64,000 nt of DNA. Origin: Lentzea alba. Its GTDB lineage: Bacteria; Actinomycetota; Actinomycetes; Mycobacteriales; Pseudonocardiaceae. Position 1 is the first letter of the stretch. Each line of letters opens with the position of its first letter. Under the pieces are notes generated by a model. The model was not told the DNA's origin, ran no database searches, and was given only the letters and a program-made list of their open reading frames with translations. The position numbers and the translations under genes were made by a program. Shown piece by piece: positions 34,286 to 43,374 of this stretch. The DNA is taken from assembly GCF_011067745.1 (NCBI RefSeq), contig NZ_JAAMPJ010000007.1, forward strand, positions 62,001 to 126,000, written 5' to 3'.

Positions 34286-35182
34286 TCATCCTGGCGTGTT
34301 CGGCTGGGGAAGGTACCCAGCCGAACACGCCAGCCGGGTGGCGAACTCGTCCCACGCGGCCGCGAAGTCCCTGGCCAGGTCGGCAACTGCCAGCGAGCAA
34401 TGTGCCGGAACGACCTCGCCCAGCCTCCTCCACTCGTCCTCGGTCGGCGGGTGCGCTCCGATGAGCCGGAGAAGCGCGCGCCCGGTGTCCGTGTAGCGCA
34501 GCGCCGGGTCGCTCGACAGCATCCGCAGCACCGTTGTGGCATCTGGGTTTCCGGGGTTCTCAGGCCGTACCTGCTCGCACCTCGCAGGCAGTTCCTGCCC
34601 GGCCTGGGTCACCCGCCGGCGAATGCTGTGCGCGGTGCTGACCGCGACCCCCGCGGCCTTGGCGACCTGACGCAGAGGCATTTCCGGGTTCCGCCTGATG
34701 ATCTCCGCCGCGACCGCGCTGCCGGTGCGCTCGAGGTGCGGGACACCACCGTCCGGCTGTTCCCGGCGGATCTTCCCCACGGTCTTGTGCGACAACCCCG
34801 TGACCGAGGCGATCGTCCGGTCCGACCAGCGCGGGTGCGACCGCACGATCCGCGCGGCCGCGGCCTTGCGGTCGGGCAACGACAGCGGCAGTCCGTGCGC
34901 GGAGTTCGCCCGCACCGCTTCGACGAACACGTCGTCCGCCGGGCAGTCGAGGAAGCTCGCGGCGATCCGGACAGCACCGCGAAGCCGCGCCGCGCGCAGC
35001 CGGTGCCTGCCGTCGACCACCTGCATCATGGCCCGGTGCACGACGATCGGCGGCAGCGGCTCCTCGGTCTTGGCCAGGCGCCGGACGTGCTCGTCGTCCA
35101 GCCCCTCCAACCGAGGGGACTCACCGTCCGAGAGATCGTCGATCAGGACGTGTTCGCTGGATCTGCCGCTCACCTCACCCAT
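34286..35182 (-). CDS. StrR/NovG-like ParB-domain transcriptional regulator
   Basis: A 298-aa protein of the StrR family, pathway activators of antibiotic clusters. The ParB-like N-terminal domain reads LPPIVVHRAMMQVVDGRHRL, then FVEAVRANSAHGLPLSLPDR. A helix-turn-helix follows (WSDRTIASVTGLSHKTVGKI), and a second one lies near residue 175 (MPLRQVAKAAGVAVSTAHSI). No biosynthetic genes adjoin it; the nearest in the window are 16 kb away. The last codons lie inside an 18-bp perfect inverted repeat, so the C-terminus may have been shaped by the terminator. A plain ParB-like DNA-binding role cannot be excluded. Confidence 0.78.
   Translation of the reverse strand: MGEVSGRSSEHVLIDDLSDGESPRLEGLDDEHVRRLAKTEEPLPPIVVHRAMMQVVDGRHRLRAARLRGAVRIAASFLDCPADDVFVEAVRANSAHGLPLSLPDRKAAAARIVRSHPRWSDRTIASVTGLSHKTVGKIRREQPDGGVPHLERTGSAVAAEIIRRNPEMPLRQVAKAAGVAVSTAHSIRRRVTQAGQELPARCEQVRPENPGNPDATTVLRMLSSDPALRYTDTGRALLRLIGAHPPTEDEWRRLGEVVPAHCSLAVADLARDFAAAWDEFATRLACSAGYLPQPNTPG
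34291..34333. terminator. Bidirectional terminator with 18-bp perfect stem
   Basis: Positions 34291-34308 and 34316-34333 are perfect reverse complements (arm CTGGCGTGTTCGGCTGGG), with a 7-base loop. The lectin gene stops at 34285 and the convergent StrR-like gene stops at 34286, so the hairpin serves the lectin transcript directly while lying within the last 16 codons of the regulator. Confidence 0.85.
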
Positions 35183-35260
35183 CGCGCGGTCACCGGCCCC
35201 CCGGTTCGAGACACCTCGCCACTATGGCGGTGACGGGTCCGACCAGTCCAGCGACAACCT

Positions 35261-37543
35261 CTACATTTCGCCTACACGATTCGTACGTCCGGTCCTGCGC
35301 AGCAGCTCCGCGATCCTGTTCTCCCTGACCGGGTCGCCGTAGCCGCGCATCAGCGTGCGGGCACGGGTCAGCGCCTGAGCCGCCTCATCGGTGTGGCCGG
35401 CGGCCAGGCAGGCCTCACCCAGCTCCACCAGCGTGTTCGCCTCACTCGGTGCATCCGCGATCCGGCGCCACTGCTCGACGCTGCGTCGCAAACACGCGAT
35501 CGCCTCCGGGAAGCACCCGTTCGCAAGATGCGCCATGCCCAGCACGACGAGCGCGTAACCCAGGCCGTGGGCGTCGTCCAACGGCTCCAGAACGGCGATG
35601 GCCTCGGCCAGGTAGCGGTGCTGGGTGTCGCGGTCACCAGCCTGTCCGTACAACTCGGCCAGGTTGACCAGCGTTAGGCCGTGCGCCTGACTCCGGCCGC
35701 CCGCAGCCAGGTGCAGCACGAGGCCGCGCTCGCCGAACGCAATGGCGTCCTCGACGGCGCCGCAGACGCGGAACACGTAACACGCGTTGTTCAACGCCCT
35801 GGCGGTGAAGCCGTCATCGCCGTGCTCCTCGAACCGCGCGACGCTGGCGCGAGCGTGCTGCTGTGCGGCGCGGAAGTCGCCGTCGCCGCGCTGGGCCAGT
35901 TCGGCCTCCGCGACGGCGAGATCGATGAGCAGACATGCGTGAACAAGCCCGTCAGCCTGCTCGTGCAGCACCGCCTGGCACACCTCGCGCAGATCCCGCC
36001 ACAGCCCTCGGGTGCGGTAGAACTCGAACATCCCCAACGCGAGGCCCGCGATCAGCGCCCGGTCCACCTCGGGGTCCGCCGCCGCCTGGACCACCGCCGC
36101 GACCACGTGGGCACGTTCGCGCTCCAACCACCCGAACGCCCCACCGGCGTCCGCGAACTCCGGTGCGGCGCCGGTGCGAGGCATCTGCGCCAGCCGTGGC
36201 GAGGCGGGACTGGCCAGGGCGAGCCCGCGCCAGGCGGCAGCGCCGTACAACTCCAGCAGACGGGTCATCGCCTCTGCTCGAGCCGGCGAGCGCGCCAGGC
36301 CGGCACCGTACGCCCGCAGCAGGTCGTGGAGCCGGTAACGGCCGGGCGAGGGCGCCTCCAGCAGGCAAGCCCCGGTCAGCCGCTCAAGCAACCGCTCGGT
36401 GTCGTCCTCACCGCGGCCCAGCACCCGAGCCGCGACGGTCACCGACAGGTCCGGCAGATCCGGCCACGCCAGCAACGGATACGCGGCGGCAGCGGCCCGG
36501 TCGACCGGATCCCGGCTGCCCGCCAACGCGTCGATCGACAGCGCGAAGCAGGCCTGCACACCGGTCTCGTCCTGATCCAGCTCCCGCAGCCGCCGCCCCA
36601 GCTCCACCAACCGTTCCGCAAGCCAGGACACCGGCCATCCCGGCCTGGCCGCGAGGCGTGCACCCGCGAGCCGGACCGCGAGCGGCAGCCGGCCGCACCG
36701 GCGCACCACGTCCGCCGCCGCCTCCGGCTCACCCTCCACCCGAGCCACACCCGCGGTCACGGCCAACAGCTCGACCGCGTCCCGCTCGGCGAGCACGTCC
36801 AGATGTACCTGCCGAGCCTGCCTCACCGCGAGCAGCGCCCGGCGGCTGGTGATGATCGCCGCGCAACCGGCCGTGCCCGGCAGCAAAGGCGTGACCTGGT
36901 CGGAACTCGCGGCGTTGTCGAGCACCAGCAACATTCGCCGACCAGCGAGCTCCGTGCGGAACCTCGCCGCGGCCTCGTCAACGGTCCCGGGAACGGCCTG
37001 TCCCGCCAACCCGAGCGCACGCAGGAACACGCCGAGCGCCTCCAGCGGCGCCACAGCCGCACGTGCCCCATGCCCCTGCAAGTCCAAGTACAGCTGCCCG
37101 TCCGGAAAGTCCGCAGCGAGCACATGACCGACCTGCACCGCCAGCGCCGTCTTCCCCACGCCACCCATGCCGGTGACCGCCACCACCGCCGCCGCACTCG
37201 AATCACGCAAGACGCCGGCGACGAGCTCGACGTGCTCCACCCGCCCGGTGAAATGCGTGATGCCGGCAGGCAACTGCCGAGGCGCGCCAGCCCTTTGCCG
37301 CCGCGGCCGCCCCTTCCGCGAAGCGGCACGCACAAACGCCTCACGCTCACGCCCGGTCAGCTCAAGCGCACCAGCCAACCGCTCCAACGTGGCGGCCTGC
37401 GGATACCGCCGATCACCACGCTCCAACGCACCAACGGCCTGCTCACTGATCCGAGCCTTCTCCGACAACGCCTGCTGCGTGATCCCGAGCCGAAGCCGAT
37501 GACGCCGCAACAACTCACCGAACGCACTGTCCATTTGCATCAC
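35261..37543 (-). CDS. XRE-NB-ARC-TPR regulator (STAND ATPase)
   Basis: A 760-aa signalling protein. The N-terminal XRE helix-turn-helix spans about residues 8-62 (ELLRRHRLRLGITQQALSEK). The NB-ARC ATPase has a P-loop GMGGVGKTALA (about 125), a Walker B in MLLVLDNA, and the GxP motif in RCGRLPLAVRLAGA. The rest is TPR-like helices (for example ALNNACYVFRVCGAVEDAIA and LVNLAELYGQAGD). Such AfsR-like proteins are common in actinomycetes and couple nucleotide-dependent oligomerisation to gene control. It lies 78 bp upstream of the StrR-like gene on the same strand and may be co-transcribed with it. Confidence 0.88.
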   Translation of the reverse strand: MMQMDSAFGELLRRHRLRLGITQQALSEKARISEQAVGALERGDRRYPQAATLERLAGALELTGREREAFVRAASRKGRPRRQRAGAPRQLPAGITHFTGRVEHVELVAGVLRDSSAAAVVAVTGMGGVGKTALAVQVGHVLAADFPDGQLYLDLQGHGARAAVAPLEALGVFLRALGLAGQAVPGTVDEAAARFRTELAGRRMLLVLDNAASSDQVTPLLPGTAGCAAIITSRRALLAVRQARQVHLDVLAERDAVELLAVTAGVARVEGEPEAAADVVRRCGRLPLAVRLAGARLAARPGWPVSWLAERLVELGRRLRELDQDETGVQACFALSIDALAGSRDPVDRAAAAAYPLLAWPDLPDLSVTVAARVLGRGEDDTERLLERLTGACLLEAPSPGRYRLHDLLRAYGAGLARSPARAEAMTRLLELYGAAAWRGLALASPASPRLAQMPRTGAAPEFADAGGAFGWLERERAHVVAAVVQAAADPEVDRALIAGLALGMFEFYRTRGLWRDLREVCQAVLHEQADGLVHACLLIDLAVAEAELAQRGDGDFRAAQQHARASVARFEEHGDDGFTARALNNACYVFRVCGAVEDAIAFGERGLVLHLAAGGRSQAHGLTLVNLAELYGQAGDRDTQHRYLAEAIAVLEPLDDAHGLGYALVVLGMAHLANGCFPEAIACLRRSVEQWRRIADAPSEANTLVELGEACLAAGHTDEAAQALTRARTLMRGYGDPVRENRIAELLRRTGRTNRVGEM

Positions 37544-37624
37544 CGCGTCCTGTCAGAGCGCACCGCAGCAGCAACTCCAAAGTGGAACGGATCGAGCGGA
37601 GCGATGACCCGGAGCGGGAGTCCG

Positions 37625-37639
37625 GGGGCGCAGCGCCCC
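37625..37639. repeat. GC-rich hairpin in the 301-bp spacer 37544-37844
   Basis: GGGGCGC and GCGCCCC pair around a single A, inside a CCCCAGACCCC-type G/C tract of the sort often found between actinomycete genes. The rest of the spacer 37544-37844 shows no convincing gene. It presumably carries the promoters of the XRE regulator and of the DUF2637 pseudogene. Confidence 0.4.
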
Positions 37640-37844
37640 GGCTGGGGTCTGGGGGATCGGCCCTCCAGAAAACACCACGAGCGAGATGTGGTGAGCGGTT
37701 TTCCGCGAACACGCCTCACCCGAAGATCGTGCCCCCAGGCGCGTCTCGTACACCATCTACACACTCCCTCACCTGCCGTGAACTGCAGGTTTCCGCCACC
37801 GTCCAGGTTCCGCGCGGCCGTCGTCGCGCTGGCGGTGATGCAGG

Positions 37845-38360
37845 ATGAAGACAACCACCCGCGGGGATCGCTCGCTGTGGGTGCAATGCGCCTGCACAGC
37901 TCTGGTCGCGCTCGGAGCGGCGTACGCCTCGTATCGGCACGGGCGCGAGTTCCCACTTCGCTACGGCGCGGACGAGACGACTGCCGCGATCTGGCCACTG
38001 ATCGTAGACGGATTGTTGACCACCGCGACGGTCGAACTGTGGAAGGCAGGACACGGGTTGCGGGCGCTGGAAGGCATGGCTGGCGTTCGTATTCGGCATC
38101 GTGCTTTCGCTGTGTGCCAACGTCGCGGCGGCGCCAGAGCTGGGCGTGTTCGCAGTGGCGGTCGCGGCGTGTCCGCCTCGCGGCGGCATCGGCCGACCCT
38201 CGTGACAGCGCCGTCCACGTGGAAGAAGTCGCATGCCAGCATGCTCACCGCTTGAGCACGCAGGAACCGCCGCAGGCCGCCGAGGCGGTCGCGTACGTGC
38301 GCGCGCGCTACGACCACCGGGCGGTCGAGACGCCGTGGCAGCGCCGCTACGCCGCCTGCT
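37845..38360 (+). pseudogene. Frameshifted DUF2637 (SpdB-like) membrane protein
   Basis: The first frame reads LWVQCACTALVALGAAYASY, then PLRYGADETTAAIWPLIVDG and LLTTATVELWKAGHG. After a shift near 38070 it continues WKAWLAFVFGIVLSLCANVA, then APELGVFAVAVAACPP. This is the four-helix DUF2637 domain known from Spd spread proteins of actinomycete conjugative elements. Later frames give a basic C-terminal tail (YDHRAVETPWQRRYAACFEA). At least one frameshift breaks it. No tra gene, integrase or attachment site is seen nearby. Confidence 0.65.
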
Positions 38361-38389
38361 TCGAGGCGTCGTCGGACCGTCCCGGACGG

Positions 38390-39328
38390 TCAGGCGCGCT
38401 CGACGGCATCGGCCTGCGGGCCCCGGTCGCTCTGCCGGATGCGGAAGCGCACCCGCTCGCCGGCCACCAGGGGCTCGCCGGAGACCACCGAGACGTGCAC
38501 GAAAAGATCGGGCCCACCCGCGTCGGGGGTGATGAAGCCGAAACCGCGGTCCGCGTCGTAACGGGCCACCGAACCGTCGCCGGCGCGGGCTGCGGGCCGG
38601 GTAGCCGAACGGGCCTGGCTGGGGGCCGCGGCGGCCTCCACCGGCTCGCCGGTGGCCACGAACCGCACCTCGCGCGCCTGACGACCCTGGTCCACGGTGA
38701 CCGTGGTGAACGAGACCCGGTCGCCCTCGGCGGGCAGGTATCGCTCGTCGACCAGGGCGCGCTCGTGCAGGAAGACGTCACCCGCCCCGTCGTCGGCGGC
38801 CACGAAACCGAACGACTTCTCCTCGTCGAACCACAGCACGGAGCCGTCGGCACCGTCGCCGGGCGCGACCAGAGGGGCCCTGCGGACCCCGGCGTCGAAG
38901 CTCAGCGGTACCACGTGCTGGGCCTGCGGCCCCTTCTCCCCCGCGACGACGACGAAGGCCACCCGCTGCCCGGCCGCGAGGACACCCCCGGTGACGATGG
39001 CGGAAGAGTGCACGAACACCTCCGCACCCCCGCCGTCCGGCGCGGCGAACCCGTAGCCCTTGGCCGGCTCGTACCAGGAGACGGTGGCGAGCACACCCAG
39101 GGCCGCGTCGGGCGCGACGTCCCCGGTGACGGCGACGTGCAGCGCCTGCGGACCGCGGGGTCCCTCACCGGTCTCGAACTCCACCGTCTGGCCCTCGCGC
39201 AGCGCCCGCGCCGCGCCCTCGCCCTGCACCTGCGAGACGTGCACGAAGATGTCGTCGCTGCCGTCGTCGGGAGCGAGGAAGCCGAAGCCGCGCTCGAGGT
39301 CGTACCAGCGGACGGTTCCCTGCTGCAC
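38390..39328 (-). CDS. Protein built of four tandem cold-shock domains
   Basis: A 312-aa protein made of four consecutive CSDs, at about residues 1-67, 78-141, 155-218 and 247-312. Each has recognisable RNP1-like (RGFGFLAP, KGYGFAAP, KSFGFVAA, RGFGFITP) and RNP2-like motifs (DIFVHVS, EVFVHSS, DVFLHER, DLFVHVS). Linkers are short except the last, an Ala/Arg-rich stretch (ATRPAARAGDG). Bacterial cold-shock proteins are normally single domains of about 67 residues. The GTG at 39328 starts at the first domain and has AGGAG six bases upstream. It should bind single-stranded RNA or DNA cooperatively. Domain 3 has Ser for the usual Gly of RNP1. Confidence 0.9.
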   Translation of the reverse strand: MQQGTVRWYDLERGFGFLAPDDGSDDIFVHVSQVQGEGAARALREGQTVEFETGEGPRGPQALHVAVTGDVAPDAALGVLATVSWYEPAKGYGFAAPDGGGAEVFVHSSAIVTGGVLAAGQRVAFVVVAGEKGPQAQHVVPLSFDAGVRRAPLVAPGDGADGSVLWFDEEKSFGFVAADDGAGDVFLHERALVDERYLPAEGDRVSFTTVTVDQGRQAREVRFVATGEPVEAAAAPSQARSATRPAARAGDGSVARYDADRGFGFITPDAGGPDLFVHVSVVSGEPLVAGERVRFRIRQSDRGPQADAVERA

Positions 39329-39480
39329 GGTGCACTCCTGGTCTAGCGGGTGGGTCGAGGGTCCAGTGTCCCAGGCGCCGTATGTACATCCTGATCCGGA
39401 CGCGCGGCAGCTCCGCCGCGAGTACATCGCCGAAGTCACCGAGTTCGCGCGCCGTCACCGGCCGTTGCCGAGTATGCGGA

Positions 39481-39610
39481 CGTGTGGGGTGCCAAAACTA
39501 TGCCTGGTGGTCTGACCTGCGCCTCAGGCCGCCGCAGATTCGTACTCGTTGATCAAGCCGCCGAGTACTCGCCGACAATGAACGACGCTACAGCCTGATT
39601 CTGTGAGCGG
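39481..39610 (-). pseudogene. C-terminal remnant of an integrase-core transposase (copy 3)
   Basis: Minus-strand RRVLGGLINEYESAAA followed by a stop, clearly related to the remnant at 2516-2640 (about 115 bp shared). A separate patch at 39659-39690 resembles 3113-3146. It is only a tail, without catalytic residues. Confidence 0.6.
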
Positions 39611-39989
39611 GTCACCGGGCCGTGGTGGAGTGCGCTAAAGCTGAGGGGCACGTTCGTTGCACGGACGTACCTCTCGCACGCACAGGTGCAGGCAGGCGTG
39701 CGTTCCATCGAGCACGCCTGCCTGGCGTCGCGGGACACGCTCGCCATGGTCGCTGAGCACAGGTTGGGTGCGACGATCAAGCGAGGACCTTCGATGATGT
39801 CGTCGGCCTGCGGTTGGCGCAGGCCGACCGTGATCGGCTGGTCGGAACCGGGCTCGAGGTGCCGATGATCCGGAACGAGGCGGAAACGGTGCCGCCCCGC
39901 CCGCAGGAACGTCCTGCGGCCCTGGGTGCACACGACACCGCCGAGGATCATCGTCAACAGCGTGAGGAACGTCTGCCACCAGTCCGTCG
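39611..39989. other. Non-coding stretch downstream of GH43
   Basis: No gene can be supported in these 379 bases. They hold the short patch at 39659-39690 shared with 3113-3146, and a frame that continues the GH43 strand but resembles nothing. Confidence 0.4.
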
Positions 39990-41543
39990 TCAGGAGCGAC
40001 CAGGTGCGTCGAGCGGGCCGTGGTCGAACCAGTCGAACCACGCGGTGCCCTCGGTGACGTACATGCCGATCACCCGGCCGGTGAAGCCGGTGGCGACCTC
40101 CGTGGACAGGTACCTGCCGTCGAGCTCGGCCAGCGGCTCGGGGTCCGGGCCGACGTGGAAGGCGACGAAGTCGGGTGCGGCGACGTGCAGGCCCGACAGC
40201 CTCTCCTTCCCCACCGACCACTTCCGGGCGGACCTGGTGGTGATCACGAGGACCACCGGGCCCGCCGGCACGGTGCGGGTGGCCACGACCTGGCGCAGGG
40301 GTCCGATGCGGGCGATCACGCTCGCCTGTCCGTCGGCCACCTCCAGGTCGTAGTGGTGGCCCTCGTCCAGGCGCACCGACAGGCCGGCGCGACCGGCGCC
40401 GTGGTCCAGCAGCACCGCGGTCCGGCTCTCGGGGTGCTGCTGGCGGCGGCCGACGAAGGTGCAGCCCGGTTGGTCCAGCGTGCCGCCGGTGGCGTGCAGG
40501 GCGAGCCACCCCTGCCGCTCGGTCAGCGACCACGAGCCGTTCGGGCGCGACCGCAGCGAGATCAGCCGGGGCTCCAGCTCCGGCGCGTCGAAGTCGTCGC
40601 GCTGCGGTGCCGGCTCCTGCGGTCGCAGGGCGCCCGGCGCCCGCTCCCGCAGGTTGACGGGTCCGACGCGCGGCCAGCCGTCCTCCCACTGGACGGGGGT
40701 GAGGAACGTTTCCCGGCCCAGGACGTGGAACTTGGGGCTGTACCCGGCCGGGCGGGTGGCCAGCAGAACCATCCACGACTCGCCGTCCGGCGTGGTGACC
40801 AGGTCGGCGTGGCCGGTGCTCTGAACCGGGTGGTCGGTGCTGCGGTGCGACAGGATCGGGTTGGTGGGCGCCGACTCCCACGGACCGCGCGGCGAACGGG
40901 CGCGCGCCATGGCCACGGTGTGGCCGCGTTCGGTGCCGCCCTCGGCGATCAGCAGGTACCACCACTCGCCGACGCGGTACAGGTGGGGCGCCTCCGGCCA
41001 CTGCAACCCGGTGCCGGCCCAGGCGGGGAACGGGTCCTCCAGCACCTTCCCGCTCTCGGGGTCGATGCGGGCGATCTGCACGCCGGAGAAGTCGGGGCCG
41101 TGAGCCCCGGCGAAGGCGCACCAGCAGTTGCCGTCGTCGTCCCAGGCCAGGTCGGGATCGATGCCGGGCAGGCTCAGCCACACCGGGTCCGACCAGGGGC
41201 CTTCGGGCCGTTCGGCGGTGACGACGAAGTTGCCGCCCTGCGAGACGTTCGTGGTGATCATCCAGAATCGGCCGCCGTGATGCCGGATCGTGGGGGCGTA
41301 AATGCCGTCGGACGCCATCGCGTCGGCCGGCAACGGCAACTGTGCCGGACGGTCGAGGACGTTGCCGATCTGCCGCCAGTGCACCAGGTCGCGGCTGTGG
41401 AAGATCGGTACGCCTGGGAAGTACTCGAAGCTGGAGCACACCAGGTAGTAGTCCTCGCCGACCCGGCACACGCTGGGGTCGGGGTGGAACCCGGGGATCA
41501 CGGGATTGTCGTAGAACGATGCGTCGGAGTTCGGTGAGTTCAT
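39990..41543 (-). CDS. GH43 family beta-xylosidase/alpha-L-arabinofuranosidase
   Basis: A 517-aa cytoplasmic glycoside hydrolase without signal peptide. The five-bladed GH43 propeller has the general base Asp in NPVIPGFHPDPSVCR (Asp22), the pKa-modulating Asp in GIDPDLAWDD (about 130) and the general acid Glu in QWPEAPHLY (about 181). A C-terminal beta-sandwich (about 320-517, GHHYDLEV and related strands) is the kind found in intracellular beta-xylosidases. It cleaves xylo-oligosaccharides or arabinose side chains imported by the upstream ABC transporter. It is 23 bp after the second permease and is the last gene of the operon. Confidence 0.92.
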   Translation of the reverse strand: MNSPNSDASFYDNPVIPGFHPDPSVCRVGEDYYLVCSSFEYFPGVPIFHSRDLVHWRQIGNVLDRPAQLPLPADAMASDGIYAPTIRHHGGRFWMITTNVSQGGNFVVTAERPEGPWSDPVWLSLPGIDPDLAWDDDGNCWCAFAGAHGPDFSGVQIARIDPESGKVLEDPFPAWAGTGLQWPEAPHLYRVGEWWYLLIAEGGTERGHTVAMARARSPRGPWESAPTNPILSHRSTDHPVQSTGHADLVTTPDGESWMVLLATRPAGYSPKFHVLGRETFLTPVQWEDGWPRVGPVNLRERAPGALRPQEPAPQRDDFDAPELEPRLISLRSRPNGSWSLTERQGWLALHATGGTLDQPGCTFVGRRQQHPESRTAVLLDHGAGRAGLSVRLDEGHHYDLEVADGQASVIARIGPLRQVVATRTVPAGPVVLVITTRSARKWSVGKERLSGLHVAAPDFVAFHVGPDPEPLAELDGRYLSTEVATGFTGRVIGMYVTEGTAWFDWFDHGPLDAPGRS

Positions 41544-41566
41544 GGTTTTCCTTGTGTGCGAGGGCT

Positions 41567-42418
41567 TCAGCCCTTGAAGGCGCCTTCGAGGATTCCGGCT
41601 ACCATGCGTCGGCCGACCAGGACGAACAGCACGACCAGCGGGATGGTGGCCAGGAACGAGCCGGACATGGCCAGACCGAGGTCGACGTCGTAGCTGTTCT
41701 GCAGCGCCTTGATGGCGATCTGGGCGGTGTAGCGCTCGGGTGACTTGAGCACGATGAACGGCCACAGGAAGTCGTTCCACGCCGTGACGAACCCGAACAG
41801 GCCCAGGACGAACGCGGCCGGCCGCACGATCGGGAACGCGATGCGCCAGAACACCTGCCCGGTGCTCGCGCCGTCGATGCGGGCCGCCTGCATCAGCTCG
41901 TCGCTGATGGTGGCCGAGATGTGCTGGCGCATCCAGAAGATGCCGAACGCGCTCGCCAGGCCGGGCACGACGAGCGCCTGCAGCGTGTCGACCCAGCCCA
42001 GCTCGGACATGATCAGGTACTGCGGGATGACCGAGAGCTGCGTCGGCACGGTCATCGTCAGCACCACCACCAGGAACAGCGCGTTGCGGCCGGGGAAGCG
42101 CAGCTTCGCGAACGCGAAACCGGCCAGCGCGCACAGCACCGCCTGGCCGATCCCGATCGAGGTGGCCACGACCAGGCTGTTGAGCAGCGACTGCACGAAC
42201 GGCACCGTGTCCATGACCAGGCCCGCGAGGTGGAGGAAGTTGCCTCCGGGCACGACCTCCGGCGGCATCCGCGTCGCGGTCGCGGTGTCCGACGTGGCCA
42301 CGATGAACATCCAGTACAGCGGGAACAGGCACACGACGGTGGCGACGCCCAGCAGCAGGTAGGTCCACCAGCGGACCCGGTCGAGGCGCCGGCGGCGCGG
42401 CGCGGTGGTGGTCGTCAT
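41567..42418 (-). CDS. Sugar ABC transporter permease (MalG-like)
   Basis: A 283-aa inner-membrane permease with six predicted helices and the EAA loop DELMQAARIDGASTGQVFWR that contacts the ATPase. The ATG at 42418 overlaps the stop of the first permease by four bases. It is the second permease of a carbohydrate uptake 1 transporter. The ATPase is not in the operon and would be a shared MsiK-like protein, as is usual in actinomycetes. Confidence 0.92.
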   Translation of the reverse strand: MTTTTAPRRRRLDRVRWWTYLLLGVATVVCLFPLYWMFIVATSDTATATRMPPEVVPGGNFLHLAGLVMDTVPFVQSLLNSLVVATSIGIGQAVLCALAGFAFAKLRFPGRNALFLVVVLTMTVPTQLSVIPQYLIMSELGWVDTLQALVVPGLASAFGIFWMRQHISATISDELMQAARIDGASTGQVFWRIAFPIVRPAAFVLGLFGFVTAWNDFLWPFIVLKSPERYTAQIAIKALQNSYDVDLGLAMSGSFLATIPLVVLFVLVGRRMVAGILEGAFKG

Positions 42419-43374
42419 CGGTCCGCCTTGATCCGGGTGGACAGCAGGTAGTTGAGCGCGGCGATCACCACGACCATGACGAACAGCGCGACGCCGACCG
42501 CCGAGCCGTAGCCGAACTCGAACTGCCCGAAGCCCTGCTCGTAGAGGAACAGCGTCAGCGTCTGGCACTGCCGCACCGCCCCGCACGTGAGTGGCGCGCC
42601 CGTGGCGATCAGCAGCGGTTCGGTGAAGATCTGCAGGCCGCCGATGGTGGAGGTGACCACGGTGAAGATGATCACCGGGCGCAGCGCGGGCACGGTGATG
42701 TGGCGGAAGCGCTGCCACGGTCCCGCGCCGTCGATGGCCGCCGCCTCGAACACCGAGCGGGGCACCGATTGGAGCGAGGCCAGGTAGAGCAGCGTGGTGT
42801 AGCCGAACCACCGCCACATCACCATGGTCGCGATCAGCAGGTGACTGCCCCAAGTGGACTGCACGAAGTCGATCGGCTCCACGCCGACCAGCCCGAGCAG
42901 CCAGTTGAACAGGCCGTAGTCGCGGTCGAACAGCTGCACGAACACGATCGCCGTGGCCGCCACCGAGGTGATGTACGGGACCAGCACCGACATCCGGAAG
43001 AACAGCGCGAACCGCAGCCGGGCGTGGTTGAGCACGTTCGCCAGCACCAGGGCGAGCAGCAGTTGCGGCACGGTGGAAAGCGCCCAGATGCTCACCGTGT
43101 TGCCGGCGGCGTTCCAGAACCGCGGATCGCCGAACATCCGGGTGAAGTTGTCGAACCCGATGAACACCTGGTCGCCGATGGGGTTCCAGTCGAACAGGGC
43201 CACGTAGAACGTGAAGGCGAACGGGAACAGCCCGAACACCCCGAAGATCACGAAAAATGGGGCGATGTAGGCGTACGCCGACAGGCGCTCGCCCACACCC
43301 GCGATCTTCCTGGTCCTGGGAGGAGGTGGCGCGGCTGTGGAGGCCGGGGAGAGCGTGGCGGTCACGGCGGTCAC
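42415..43374 (-). CDS. Sugar ABC transporter permease (MalF-like)
   Basis: A 319-aa permease with a Pro-rich cytoplasmic N-terminus, six helices and the EAA-type loop RSVFEAAAIDGAGPWQRFRH. The GTG at 43374 overlaps the stop of the binding-protein gene (GTGA), so translation is coupled. It pairs with the MalG-like subunit to form the membrane channel. Confidence 0.92.
   Translation of the reverse strand: MTAVTATLSPASTAAPPPPRTRKIAGVGERLSAYAYIAPFFVIFGVFGLFPFAFTFYVALFDWNPIGDQVFIGFDNFTRMFGDPRFWNAAGNTVSIWALSTVPQLLLALVLANVLNHARLRFALFFRMSVLVPYITSVAATAIVFVQLFDRDYGLFNWLLGLVGVEPIDFVQSTWGSHLLIATMVMWRWFGYTTLLYLASLQSVPRSVFEAAAIDGAGPWQRFRHITVPALRPVIIFTVVTSTIGGLQIFTEPLLIATGAPLTCGAVRQCQTLTLFLYEQGFGQFEFGYGSAVGVALFVMVVVIAALNYLLSTRIKADR

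Noticed and set aside
35681..39346. A 1,221-codon open frame on the plus strand
   Set aside because: It runs antisense through the NB-ARC regulator, a spacer, the DUF2637 pseudogene and the cold-shock gene, with no domain of its own.
39990..42368. One large fused gene joining the second permease region to GH43
   Set aside because: The upstream part of the frame is a shadow of the MalG-like permease; GH43 has its own ATG at 41543 and the permease its own stop at 41567.
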